Virus record (IMG/VR): IMGVR_UViG_3300000956_000034
Location: 1 to 38,922 of that record
Strand: one strand, 5' to 3'
Length of the DNA: 38,922 bases
Source of the DNA: a virus
The position numbers were made by a program, and so were the translations under genes. The notes below the pieces were generated by a model. That model saw nothing but the letters and a program-made list of their open reading frames with translations. It did no database searches and was not told the origin of the DNA. Numbering within the stretch: position 1 is the first letter of the stretch; each line of letters begins with the position of its first letter. Positions 13,368 through 19,955 of the stretch are shown one piece after another.

Positions 13368-13518
13368 GACTTCACCGCTTTGCCTGCGCCACTAGCCAGG
13401 ATGCACCCAACGCCTCGAAACGTTGCAGGGTGGGCGCCGGGGGGATCGGAGCCCTTTAGCAGGGGGCCGGATCATCATATCCAATAAAGAAAAGTGACAA
13501 CCCCCGACCCCCCGGCGC

Positions 13519-13914
13519 TTACCTACTAGACCGGCCTAAGCGATCCGGGTTGCCCCCCCCCAGCTCCGCCCGCAGCTGTTCACGGTCGCGCGGGTTCATC
13601 AGCTCAAGCAGCAGATCGAGCAGCAGATCAGCGTCACTGCCCGCCAGCGTTGACAACGGCACCGCGTCATCGCCCGCCAGGGCCGACGGGCTCATCTGAA
13701 GCAGCAATTCACGCAAGTGTATCGTCAGAGCGCGCAGGTGCAGTTCCGATCCCGCAGCGGCGCGCTGTCGCACGTGATCCACGGCGGCGTCATCCGGCCA
13801 GCCGTCCATTCGGCAGATTTTCCACCGGCGCCCGGTCTGGCACACATCCCACTGTTCCAGGCTCGCGGCGCGTGAATCCTCCATCGTCCAATCATCCGGC
13901 CGGGTCCGGTTCAT
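13519..13914 (-). CDS. Hypothetical protein divergent from the accessory operon
   Basis: A 131-residue acidic, leucine-rich protein (MNRTRPDDWTMEDSRAASLE at the start; LHLRALTIHLRELLLQM and ADLLLDLLLELMNPRDREQL later). The long Leu-rich helices suggest oligomerisation. AAGG lies about six bases before the ATG at 13914. It is divergent from the gene at 14066 across a segment with two inverted repeats, the usual place of a regulator, but no HTH is visible. No family recognised. Confidence 0.55.
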   Translation of the reverse strand: MNRTRPDDWTMEDSRAASLEQWDVCQTGRRWKICRMDGWPDDAAVDHVRQRAAAGSELHLRALTIHLRELLLQMSPSALAGDDAVPLSTLAGSDADLLLDLLLELMNPRDREQLRAELGGGNPDRLGRSSR

Positions 13915-13993
13915 TTGCCTTTTTCCTCGATTACTGGCGGTTTTTTTTCGAGCGTAGTGTGACGCGGAACACATTGCAACGCCGTCCTATCGT

Positions 13994-14031
13994 TAACCGG
14001 TACGGTTAGCGCAAGCGGCTTGCGCTACAAT
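13994..14031 (+). promoter_or_regulatory. Promoter with two tandem inverted repeats
   Basis: TAACC-GGTAC-GGTTA (13994-14008) abuts GCGCAAGC-G-GCTTGCGC (14009-14025), two perfect inverted repeats in a row, and the second runs directly into TACAAT (14026-14031), a good -10 box. The arrangement places two likely operator sites over the -35 region of the promoter for the 14066 operon. Confidence 0.6.
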
Positions 14032-14065
14032 GGCCGCGTCCCCCTTTTACAGGAGCAGAGGTAAA

Positions 14066-14281
14066 TTGCAGTACGAGATCGAAATCGATGACTTGACCAC
14101 GGCCACGCAGATCACGGCCACGCGCGGCACGCTGGAAGAAGCAATCCTCCACGCGTGTCTGATCGTGCATATGGACCCCTCCACCATCGCGCGATGCTAT
14201 GAGCATTTCTCCGCGGGCCATGTCCTGTTCGTTTATGAGCGCGGATTTAAAACTTGTATCATCACGAGGATTGATGAATGA
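14066..14281 (+). CDS. Small hypothetical protein (TTG start)
   Basis: A 71-residue protein. The TTG at 14066 is chosen because GAGGT lies just before it, while the in-frame ATG at 14030 overlaps the -10 box and cannot be in the message. It reads (M)QYEIEIDDLTTATQITATRG, then a helix (EEAILHACLIVHMDPSTIA) and a strand (VLFVYERGFKTCIITRIDE). It is coupled to the next gene by an ATGA overlap. Function unknown. Confidence 0.6.
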   Translation: MQYEIEIDDLTTATQITATRGTLEEAILHACLIVHMDPSTIARCYEHFSAGHVLFVYERGFKTCIITRIDE

Positions 14282-14694
14282 CACTTTCACAGGCAAAGGC
14301 GGAGGCGCGCCGGTTCAGCCGGCGTTATTCCGTGTGGTACGTCGTAGAGACTTCCCCCGGCATTTACGAGTCCTACGCTCACTCCACGGACGACGCGCGG
14401 ACGGTCGCATGCTTCATGAATGGCGAGCTGTGGATCGAACCCGCGCCCGATGTTGAAGCAAAATCAAGCAAATCCCAAGGCAAAGGTAAAGGTAAAGGAA
14501 TGAAAGGCAAAACGGTGCAATACTGCGGCAACGCTTGGTGCGGTAAGGCGCTCCCCGGCCCCTACGGCACCCCCGGCGTCTCTCTTGCACGCCATGATAA
14601 CAAGACGTTGCTGTGTTCCGACTGCGGCACCCGCGAAGCGCTCGCGGATCTGGCCAAGCGCGCCCCCACCAAGAAAAAAAGATCATCCAAATAA
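14278..14694 (+). CDS. Hypothetical protein with C-terminal zinc ribbon
   Basis: A 138-residue protein. The N-terminal 55 residues are strand-rich (FSRRYSVWYVVETSPGIYES); a lysine/glycine linker with KGKGKGKGMKGK follows; then CGNAWCG and CSDCG (about 82-118) form a four-cysteine zinc ribbon; the end is strongly basic (KKKRSSK). This suggests nucleic-acid binding. The poly-Lys/Gly linker is encoded by an imperfect GGTAAA hexamer repeat (14480-14498). Confidence 0.6.
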   Translation: MTLSQAKAEARRFSRRYSVWYVVETSPGIYESYAHSTDDARTVACFMNGELWIEPAPDVEAKSSKSQGKGKGKGMKGKTVQYCGNAWCGKALPGPYGTPGVSLARHDNKTLLCSDCGTREALADLAKRAPTKKKRSSK

Positions 14695-14704
14695 GGAAAC
14701 AATA

Positions 14705-15166
14705 ATGTTTAATTCTGACGAACTATCCCGGCTAGGAACACACCTCATGACTCTCGTCGGCGTCTATATCGACAATGCACGCGAGTTGCGCAAGATCGAC
14801 CCGGACAAACCCGAGCAGGCACATCTGCGTGCGATGTGGACCAAGGACGCCGCCCAGCAGATGGCGGCGCGGTACGATAACCAGCTCAGGGAAGTGCGAG
14901 TGCTGCTCGATCGCGTCGGCTCATACGGTGATGGTGATCGCGTGGTGTTGATCACGCGTGAGCAGCGCTGCACGGTATTAGCCGCGCTGGCCTTATGGAT
15001 CAAACTCAACCAGTGCGATCCGGAATATCGCGCCGACGATATAGATGAAATCGCGACCGATTATCAAAATGTCGGGAATCTGGATTCCGAGGAATGCGCG
15101 GAGCTGTGCCAACTGTTCGACAGCGCCGAGCCTGCGCCCCGGCCCGTTGATGAGGTGAAGGAATGA
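14705..15166 (+). CDS. Hypothetical acidic helical protein
   Basis: A 153-residue acidic protein, mainly helical (MFNSDELSRLGTHLMTLVGV, TKDAAQQMAARYDNQLREVR, EQRCTVLAALALWIKL), ending in an acidic, cysteine-containing tail. The ATG at 14705 follows AAGGA at seven bases. The HLMTLVGVYIDN and ALALWIKLN helices are amphipathic rather than membrane-spanning. No family recognised. Confidence 0.6.
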   Translation: MFNSDELSRLGTHLMTLVGVYIDNARELRKIDPDKPEQAHLRAMWTKDAAQQMAARYDNQLREVRVLLDRVGSYGDGDRVVLITREQRCTVLAALALWIKLNQCDPEYRADDIDEIATDYQNVGNLDSEECAELCQLFDSAEPAPRPVDEVKE

Positions 15167-15588
15167 AGCGCAACAGAACCGATGATCCGCTCGGCATAAT
15201 GCGCGGCTTGCGACAGATCCAAGACACCCCGACCAAAAAGGACCAGCGCAAGGCGAAGCGACCCGCAGGTGATAAGAATGCCCTCGACCAGATCCAGGCA
15301 TTAATGAATGCTACCGAATGGGATTCGGACACGACTAGCGAGATCGCGCGAATCGTGATGGCAACCGGTCGGACTATCCGCGAGCCGAACGAACCGGACG
15401 AGGACGGCAAACCGAGTCCGATCTCTGCTTATCTCGCCGAAATCGGTGCGACTGGCGGCGCGGCTAAAGGGGCGGTGAAAAAGCGCGGCTCCAAGAAACA
15501 TTACCGCGAGATGCAGTTACGCGCGGCAGCCACCCGCAAAGCTAATAACGCCGCGCGCAAGGCGAAGGAAGATCCGACCAAGAAATAA
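15163..15588 (+). CDS. Basic hypothetical protein with Lys/Ala-rich tail
   Basis: A 141-residue protein overlapping the previous stop (ATGA). After a charged N-terminus and an acidic centre, the C-terminus reads IGATGGAAKGAVKKRGSKKH, then LRAAATRKANNAARKAKED: a glycine turn followed by a basic alanine helix. This is similar in style to small bacterial proteins with G-x-x-G-G-x-A-x-x....AA..RK tails that probably bind nucleic acid. Function not assigned. Confidence 0.55.
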   Translation: MKRNRTDDPLGIMRGLRQIQDTPTKKDQRKAKRPAGDKNALDQIQALMNATEWDSDTTSEIARIVMATGRTIREPNEPDEDGKPSPISAYLAEIGATGGAAKGAVKKRGSKKHYREMQLRAAATRKANNAARKAKEDPTKK

Positions 15589-15634
15589 AAACGTTTCAGC
15601 CGCCGCCGGGGGGCGCATCCCCCTCGGCGGTGGC
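15587..15634 (-). terminator. GC-rich hairpin at convergent gene ends
   Basis: GCCGCCGCCGGGGG pairs with CCCCCTCGGCGGTGGC (15599-15634) with one or two mismatches and a short loop. On the minus strand it is followed after nine bases by TTTTT (complement of 15587-15591). It partly lies in the last codons of the minus-strand gene, so it would stop that transcript; plus-strand function is uncertain. Confidence 0.45.
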
Positions 15635-16117
15635 ATCTCCCCACTTCCCCCCCAGCGGAATCATAGACCGCCGCAGATTCGTCAGCGCCTTTCCCCATAA
15701 ACGCTGCGTGTCCTCGATCGATAACTCCATCCGCGCGGCCACGTCCGACCACTGCATCCGCCCCTGGTCGCGTAGCGCGATTACGCGCTGTTGTTCTAGC
15801 GGAAGCGTCGTGAATGAATCGAGCATGTGCGCGCGCTCGGCGTCATTCAATCGGACCCTCGGCACCCGGTTAAGCGGCGATGTTTCTAGTCGCTCATAGA
15901 TACTGTCGGTCCCCATTTGTTCTAGTGCTGCCCGCTCGGCCGGGCTAAGTCCGCCCAGGTGCAGCATTGCCGCCGCCGTCGCCGGGAGTCGCGATTCAAG
16001 GTATCCGTGGATCGCCTTGAGCATCTTGGCCTCGTCCGGTACATCTGCGGCGTTGCAGCAATCATCCGGTCGGTGCTTTTCCAGGGCAATGAAAATCGCC
16101 CGTCGTAGATCGATCAT
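15596..16117 (-). CDS. Sigma-70 region 4-like regulator
   Basis: A 173-residue protein. Residues 100-150 (FTTLPLEQQRVIALRDQGRM, then WSDVAARMELSIEDTQRLWG and KALTNLRR) follow sigma-factor region 4: L-P-x-x-x-x-x-V-I-x-L-R, an HTH beginning with W..VA..M..S...T, and a trailing K.L..LR helix. No region 2 is present. GGAGG at seven bases fixes the ATG at 16117. Alone and opposite to its neighbours, it may activate or repress the divergent operon at 16368. Autonomy as a sigma factor is unlikely at this size. Confidence 0.65.
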   Translation of the reverse strand: MIDLRRAIFIALEKHRPDDCCNAADVPDEAKMLKAIHGYLESRLPATAAAMLHLGGLSPAERAALEQMGTDSIYERLETSPLNRVPRVRLNDAERAHMLDSFTTLPLEQQRVIALRDQGRMQWSDVAARMELSIEDTQRLWGKALTNLRRSMIPLGGKWGDATAEGDAPPGGG

Positions 16118-16367
16118 TAGAATCCTCCGGTGCGGGTTGTCCGTAATATGAACTTTGCCCCCCCAGATAGACCGGATCGAACCGCGCGAATTACCCTCAT
16201 CCCCCACCGGGCCGAGCTGGTCTCATGCACTCATATATATATGTATCCAGCGGCCCGCGCTGATACGGGCGGATTGACGCGCATTAGTAACTGTGGTTAG
16301 TCTCGCGCCCGTTAAGGAATGATTCAGCGCACAAGCCTCACGGAGTCAGTAAGAGAGGGTTTGGCAA
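16118..16367. promoter_or_regulatory. Divergent control region
   Basis: No gene is visible. It includes an AT-repeat (ATATATATATG, near 16233) and, toward the plus-strand gene, TTGACG (16274-16279) with ATTAGTAAC (16283-16291) inside the spacer and GTTAGTCTC after it. The start of the 16368 gene is preceded by GAGAGGG. Confidence 0.5.
16274..16302 (+). promoter_or_regulatory. Second copy of the early promoter/operator design
   Basis: TTGACGCGCATTAGTAACT at 16274 matches TTGACGCGCGTTTGTAACT at 5257 at 17 of 19 positions; the -10 region (TTAGTC) is weaker. The shared part covers the -35 box and the first half of the spacer, so both operons may answer to the same regulator. Confidence 0.5.
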
Positions 16368-16676
16368 ATGGGACGCCCCTGCATCATCGCAGACTGCGAT
16401 GAACTCGTTTCCGATCGGTCACGCCTCGACGCGTGCAAAACATGCCGCGCCGCCATCAATCGTTGGAAGAAGCGCCGCCCGGCGCAGATCCTAACCCGAC
16501 GACAAACGCTGAATAAATACAACGCCCGACTGACGCCGTTGGTTGACGACACAGTCGTGGTCGTGAAATCCCAACGTCAGCGCGAACGGCTGGAGGAAGA
16601 CGATACACAGTATATATATATCACCCGATCTCTCATGCAACCCAAGCGGGCTGGCAAGCCCTCGATGATCCATTAA
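16368..16676 (+). CDS. Small cysteine-containing DNA-binding-like protein
   Basis: A 102-residue basic protein starting MGRPCIIADCDELVSDRSRL. Cysteines at 5, 10, 23 and 26 (C-x4-C ... C-x2-C) form a plausible zinc knuckle, followed by a basic helix (INRWKKRRPAQILTRRQTLN). GAGAGGG precedes the ATG. This resembles small zinc-finger regulators of phages, but I cannot name a family. Confidence 0.55.
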   Translation: MGRPCIIADCDELVSDRSRLDACKTCRAAINRWKKRRPAQILTRRQTLNKYNARLTPLVDDTVVVVKSQRQRERLEEDDTQYIYITRSLMQPKRAGKPSMIH

Positions 16677-16692
16677 ATAAAGGAATGAACAT

Positions 16693-17196
16693 ATGAACAC
16701 CTCGACCACTCCGTCACCCAAGATCAAACCACTCAATGGCGCCGGCAAGACGCACGACACCGGTAAGAAGACCGCGCCGAAGACGCCAGAGAAACCGCGC
16801 AACCCGCGCGCCGTTCGTTATTCAGCCGAGTTCAAGGCCACGGCGGTGCGACGCGCGCGAGATGGCGAACCAATCTCGACGATTGCGCGCGAAATGGGGA
16901 CGACGGACTTTAGTGTTTATACATGGCGCAAACAGGCTGACGCGGCCGCGCCAGTGGTGGGAAGAAAGGACAAGGACACACCGCCTGGTCTCGCGCCGGC
17001 GACGGCCGTCGTGATCGCGGCGCCGACGACGGTGACGCCGCCTTGCGTGCAAGATGCCATCGGGCTACTGAGCAATGCTTTGCGTGAGTATGACTCGACG
17101 CGCCCCTGTGATTTGTCGGAAGGCCAATCGCTGGTCATCCTTGCGCTACGAACCCTAGAGCGTGGTTTTAACAAACGGCGGCGCATCTCGTCATAA
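16693..17196 (+). CDS. Transposase-type HTH domain protein
   Basis: A 167-residue protein. After a Pro/Lys-rich N-terminus, residues 37-78 (VRYSAEFKATAVRRARDGEP, then ISTIAREMGTTDFSVYTWRK) match the IS3/IS911 OrfA helix-turn-helix. The remaining 90 residues (LSNALREYDSTRPCDLSEGQ onward) are not transposase-like, and there is no OrfB or inverted repeat nearby, so the HTH has been reused as a stand-alone regulator. Its last codons form the left arm of the terminator that follows. Confidence 0.75.
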   Translation: MNTSTTPSPKIKPLNGAGKTHDTGKKTAPKTPEKPRNPRAVRYSAEFKATAVRRARDGEPISTIAREMGTTDFSVYTWRKQADAAAPVVGRKDKDTPPGLAPATAVVIAAPTTVTPPCVQDAIGLLSNALREYDSTRPCDLSEGQSLVILALRTLERGFNKRRRISS

Positions 17197-17222
17197 GCCT
17201 CACTATCGCGCCGCCGTTTTTT
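17173..17222 (+). terminator. Intrinsic terminator after the HTH gene
   Basis: AAACGGCGGCGC (17173-17184) pairs perfectly with GCGCCGCCGTTT (17208-17219), and the T-run extends to 17222. The left arm lies inside the coding end, and the loop contains the stop codon, so ribosomes finishing the gene could affect folding. Confidence 0.75.
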
Positions 17223-17249
17223 GTTTCCCAGATAGAGGACATTTGTTTT

Positions 17250-17444
17250 ATGGAACGGCCGCAGACCCCGATTGACGAACGGCGACTGACCGCCATTATG
17301 GACGGCGCGCAGTGGAGCGCAGGCGAAATGCAGCTGATAGTCGCGGAGCTGTTGATCTGGCGAACGATCGAACGAGAATTGCGGCGCCTCGGGCTGCATC
17401 CGCTCGACATGGACTGCCGTGTCCACCGCTCCAGCGTCCAGTGA
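17250..17444 (+). CDS. Small hypothetical protein
   Basis: A 64-residue protein (MERPQTPIDERRLTAIMDGA, then EMQLIVAELLIWRTIERELR). GAGGAC lies nine bases before the ATG. It is mostly helical and overlaps the start of the membrane protein gene by 26 bases. No family recognised. Confidence 0.55.
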   Translation: MERPQTPIDERRLTAIMDGAQWSAGEMQLIVAELLIWRTIERELRRLGLHPLDMDCRVHRSSVQ

Positions 17445-17817
17445 TGTGTTGCCGCCGCAGCTAGAAGCGCTCGTGTTGGAATATTTGCATCACGTAAGCG
17501 TCATTGTCTGGCTGCGGCGGCTTTGGATCACGGCCTCATTCATCGCGTATGTCGGCATCCTCATCAGTCTCGCCGGCCTCGCGTTCCGGTGGTGGCCGCT
17601 ACCCCACACGACCGCGCTCGTGACATTTTCATTTATTGCCGGCGCTGCCCTTCGCATCATTGCCGAGTCGGCCGCACATCAAACAATCCAGCGCGCGCGG
17701 CGCGTGGCGGCCTTGATCGCGGAGCGTATGCCGGCGGATGAAATTCCGCTTTTGCTGCTCATCCCGCCGCAGATGTTGCGGCTATGGTGGAGGCGTCGAC
17801 GCGCGCGGCTTCTGTGA
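17419..17817 (+). CDS. Membrane protein, possible holin
   Basis: A 132-residue protein from a GTG at 17419 (another GTG at 17446 is possible). Hydrophobic spans at about 34-56 (LWITASFIAYVGILISLAGL) and 66-82 (ALVTFSFIAGAALRII) are followed by a basic amphipathic region, a third hydrophobic stretch (EIPLLLLIPPQMLRLW) and an RRRRARLL tail. Two to three spans with a basic end would suit a holin, but there is no endolysin beside it. Its stop is only two bases from the stop of the convergent depolymerase gene. Confidence 0.55.
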   Translation: MSTAPASSDVLPPQLEALVLEYLHHVSVIVWLRRLWITASFIAYVGILISLAGLAFRWWPLPHTTALVTFSFIAGAALRIIAESAAHQTIQRARRVAALIAERMPADEIPLLLLIPPQMLRLWWRRRRARLL

Positions 17818-17819
17818 TA

Positions 17820-19547
17820 TCAATCGATCCGAACCGCATCGGCCGGCATCAGCGCCGCGCGCTTGCGGTCCAACCATTCCTCGAACGCGGTATAGCCTGA
17901 CGGCTGAATCTCGCGTGCCGCCTCGCCGACTGTTTGCTCGTCGCTCGATGTCACGCCCGGCATGGGGTCCTCGCCTTCGGTGTGGTCGATGGTGTTCTCG
18001 TCCAGCGCGGGCATGCCGCCGATGTCTTCGGGATACAGCAGCTCGCCGCCCTGGTCCCCGGTGCCGGTCAGGCGCGCTTCGAGATGATCTAGCACGCGCT
18101 GAATCACTGGCTGACGGTGCGCCGGCCATGGCCCGACGTGTCGAGCGACGAGTCGCGCGAATTCCTCTCGATCATCGCCGATGCGCGTGACCACGAGGCC
18201 GGGCGGATGCGCGTCGGCGATGCGCGAGCTGACCATCGTTCCGGGCCCGTTCGACACCAGCGCCCCCTGCGACGAATCGTCATAGCCGAGTCCGCGATTC
18301 TCCGCGACGTAATATGTGGAGCTGTCGTTAAGAATGCCGCCGCCGCCGTCTTGAATAAAAATAGCGTCATCTGCGCCCATGGGTCCATCAATGAATATGT
18401 TCCCTTCTACGTTGGTCTTCGTAGCGTGATTGTCGATACTCGACAGCTCGATGCCGCGCTGCCAGCAGTCGTATATCAAACAATTCGCAACTGACATGAG
18501 CGGCGCACTGGTGGAGGGGTTCCGCGCTTGGTTATGAATGAATCCGCAGCGCGCGAAATTCGCGCGTGTCGAAATCTTTTCGCAGCTCACAATCGGGCCG
18601 AAGCCGTGATTATCATTCTCTAGGTTGTCTGTGTTGTTCAACCCTTCGATGAATAATGTTTGATAGAACGTGAGATCGTGACAGCCGCGAAATGCATCGC
18701 CCCCTTCGTCATTGGTCCATCCATAACACATATTCGCGTGAACGATGTTCGAGTGCTGCGGTGTCTCGCCCTCGGGAACGAAGTGGTTAACGGGGTCGCC
18801 GCGCGAATCCTGTTTGTTTTTATCCTGATACGGATACTGAAAGTTGGCAAAGTGGCTGAAGACGGTATTCTTGGCCGTAACTTGTATCAACAGCTGCGCG
18901 CCGTACACGACAATACCGGGGGCCGGCGCGGTTTCGCCGGCGACGTACAGATCGCCGCTTGTCACTTTGATGTCGCGGTCATCGTCATCGAGGTCGTGCA
19001 GGTCAATCACGCCGCTGACCCAAAACGTAACCACGCGCGGGCCCTCTGCGGTCAGTGCTTCACGAAGCGAGCCGGGCCCGTCCGAGTTGAGATTAGTGAC
19101 GGCAATGTGTCTCCAGGCCCGCGCTAATCCATCGTCCGCCTCGTCACGGCCGAAGCATGCATCTGTATTCATTCCCCAGCCCGCGCCACCGGGCACGATA
19201 GGTAGTGCCGTCGGATTATTTGGTGCCCATTGCATCCCTTCCGGTTCCGGTTGCGGCGGATCAGGCGCCGCGTTCACTCCTTCGAGCTGCACGTACGCGC
19301 GGCACTCATCCGCGCGCACGCGGAAGTGGCTTGCGCCCGGCGGCACTTGTAACAACCGCTCGCCGCCAGGAAACAAAATGGAATTGGCATCGCGAGCGAC
19401 GGGACCCATATCCGCCGCGCCGACGCGCAGCCACACGGGCGCGGTGGCCCGGAGGATGAGGTAACCTTGTAATGACGTCGGCAGCGGCTGGGCTCGGGAG
19501 CCGGGCGGATGCTCGGTCGCTAACGCGACCACTCGATTGCGTGTCAT
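17820..19547 (-). CDS. Pectate-lyase-like tail depolymerase
   Basis: A 575-residue protein. The first 110 residues form a probable virion-anchoring beta domain. From about 150 it has the pectate lyase superfamily signature: AVTNLNSDGPGSLREAL, VTFWVSGVIDL, YVAGETAPAPGIVVYG and right-handed beta-helix turns rich in N, H and D (NIVHANMCYGWTNDEGGDAF, ISTRANFARCGFIHNQARNP). The C-terminus (about 500-575) is acidic and helical. It likely cleaves host surface polysaccharide during adsorption. It is the last gene of the structural module, where receptor-binding proteins are placed. Confidence 0.85.
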   Translation of the reverse strand: MTRNRVVALATEHPPGSRAQPLPTSLQGYLILRATAPVWLRVGAADMGPVARDANSILFPGGERLLQVPPGASHFRVRADECRAYVQLEGVNAAPDPPQPEPEGMQWAPNNPTALPIVPGGAGWGMNTDACFGRDEADDGLARAWRHIAVTNLNSDGPGSLREALTAEGPRVVTFWVSGVIDLHDLDDDDRDIKVTSGDLYVAGETAPAPGIVVYGAQLLIQVTAKNTVFSHFANFQYPYQDKNKQDSRGDPVNHFVPEGETPQHSNIVHANMCYGWTNDEGGDAFRGCHDLTFYQTLFIEGLNNTDNLENDNHGFGPIVSCEKISTRANFARCGFIHNQARNPSTSAPLMSVANCLIYDCWQRGIELSSIDNHATKTNVEGNIFIDGPMGADDAIFIQDGGGGILNDSSTYYVAENRGLGYDDSSQGALVSNGPGTMVSSRIADAHPPGLVVTRIGDDREEFARLVARHVGPWPAHRQPVIQRVLDHLEARLTGTGDQGGELLYPEDIGGMPALDENTIDHTEGEDPMPGVTSSDEQTVGEAAREIQPSGYTAFEEWLDRKRAALMPADAVRID

Positions 19548-19580
19548 GTGTATCGTCCTTGGTAAATGGGGCGTGGTGAA

Positions 19581-19955
19581 TCAGGGCGGTAATGCATCCA
19601 ACACCGCGCGGCACGCAACGATTTCTGCCTCGATCCGTTCGAGCCGTTCTCGTGACAGTCGAATGTCCACGCTGCCGAGTACCAGCTCACGCACTACGCG
19701 CGCTTGTTTGTATTCGAGCAGATCGATTTTTTCCTGCGCGGCGACGACAGCGGCGGCGGCGAGGTCGGGTGGATCGGGAACAAATGTCACCGCCTGCCCG
19801 GTTTGCGGATCGATGCGCTGTGTATTCGGATCATATTCGCCTTCGATGAGCACGCACCCCGCCGGCGGCGTGTTCACCTCGATCTGTTCCGATGATCCGC
19901 GCAACATCCCGCGAATCCGTCCCGTGCCCTGCTCAACGACAGCATACGATTTCAT
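19581..19955 (-). CDS. Small tail-associated protein
   Basis: A 124-residue protein. An N-terminal strand-rich part (MKSYAVVEQGTGRIRGMLRG, EGEYDPNTQRIDPQTGQAV) is followed by a long C-terminal coiled-coil-like helix (EKIDLLEYKQARVVRELVLG, SRERLERIEAEIVACRAV). This layout is common in small proteins encoded between tail tip and fibre genes, where they serve as fibre chaperones or adaptors. The start overlaps the tail tip stop by four bases. Confidence 0.6.
   Translation of the reverse strand: MKSYAVVEQGTGRIRGMLRGSSEQIEVNTPPAGCVLIEGEYDPNTQRIDPQTGQAVTFVPDPPDLAAAAVVAAQEKIDLLEYKQARVVRELVLGSVDIRLSRERLERIEAEIVACRAVLDALPP

Noticed and set aside
16693-17196. Insertion sequence
   Set aside because: Only an OrfA-type HTH is present; there is no catalytic DDE frame, no inverted repeats and no target duplication.
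17815-17822. Terminator between the convergent membrane-protein and depolymerase genes
   Set aside because: The stops are two bases apart and I see no hairpin with a T-run on either strand, so the two transcripts must run into each other or stop inside the genes.
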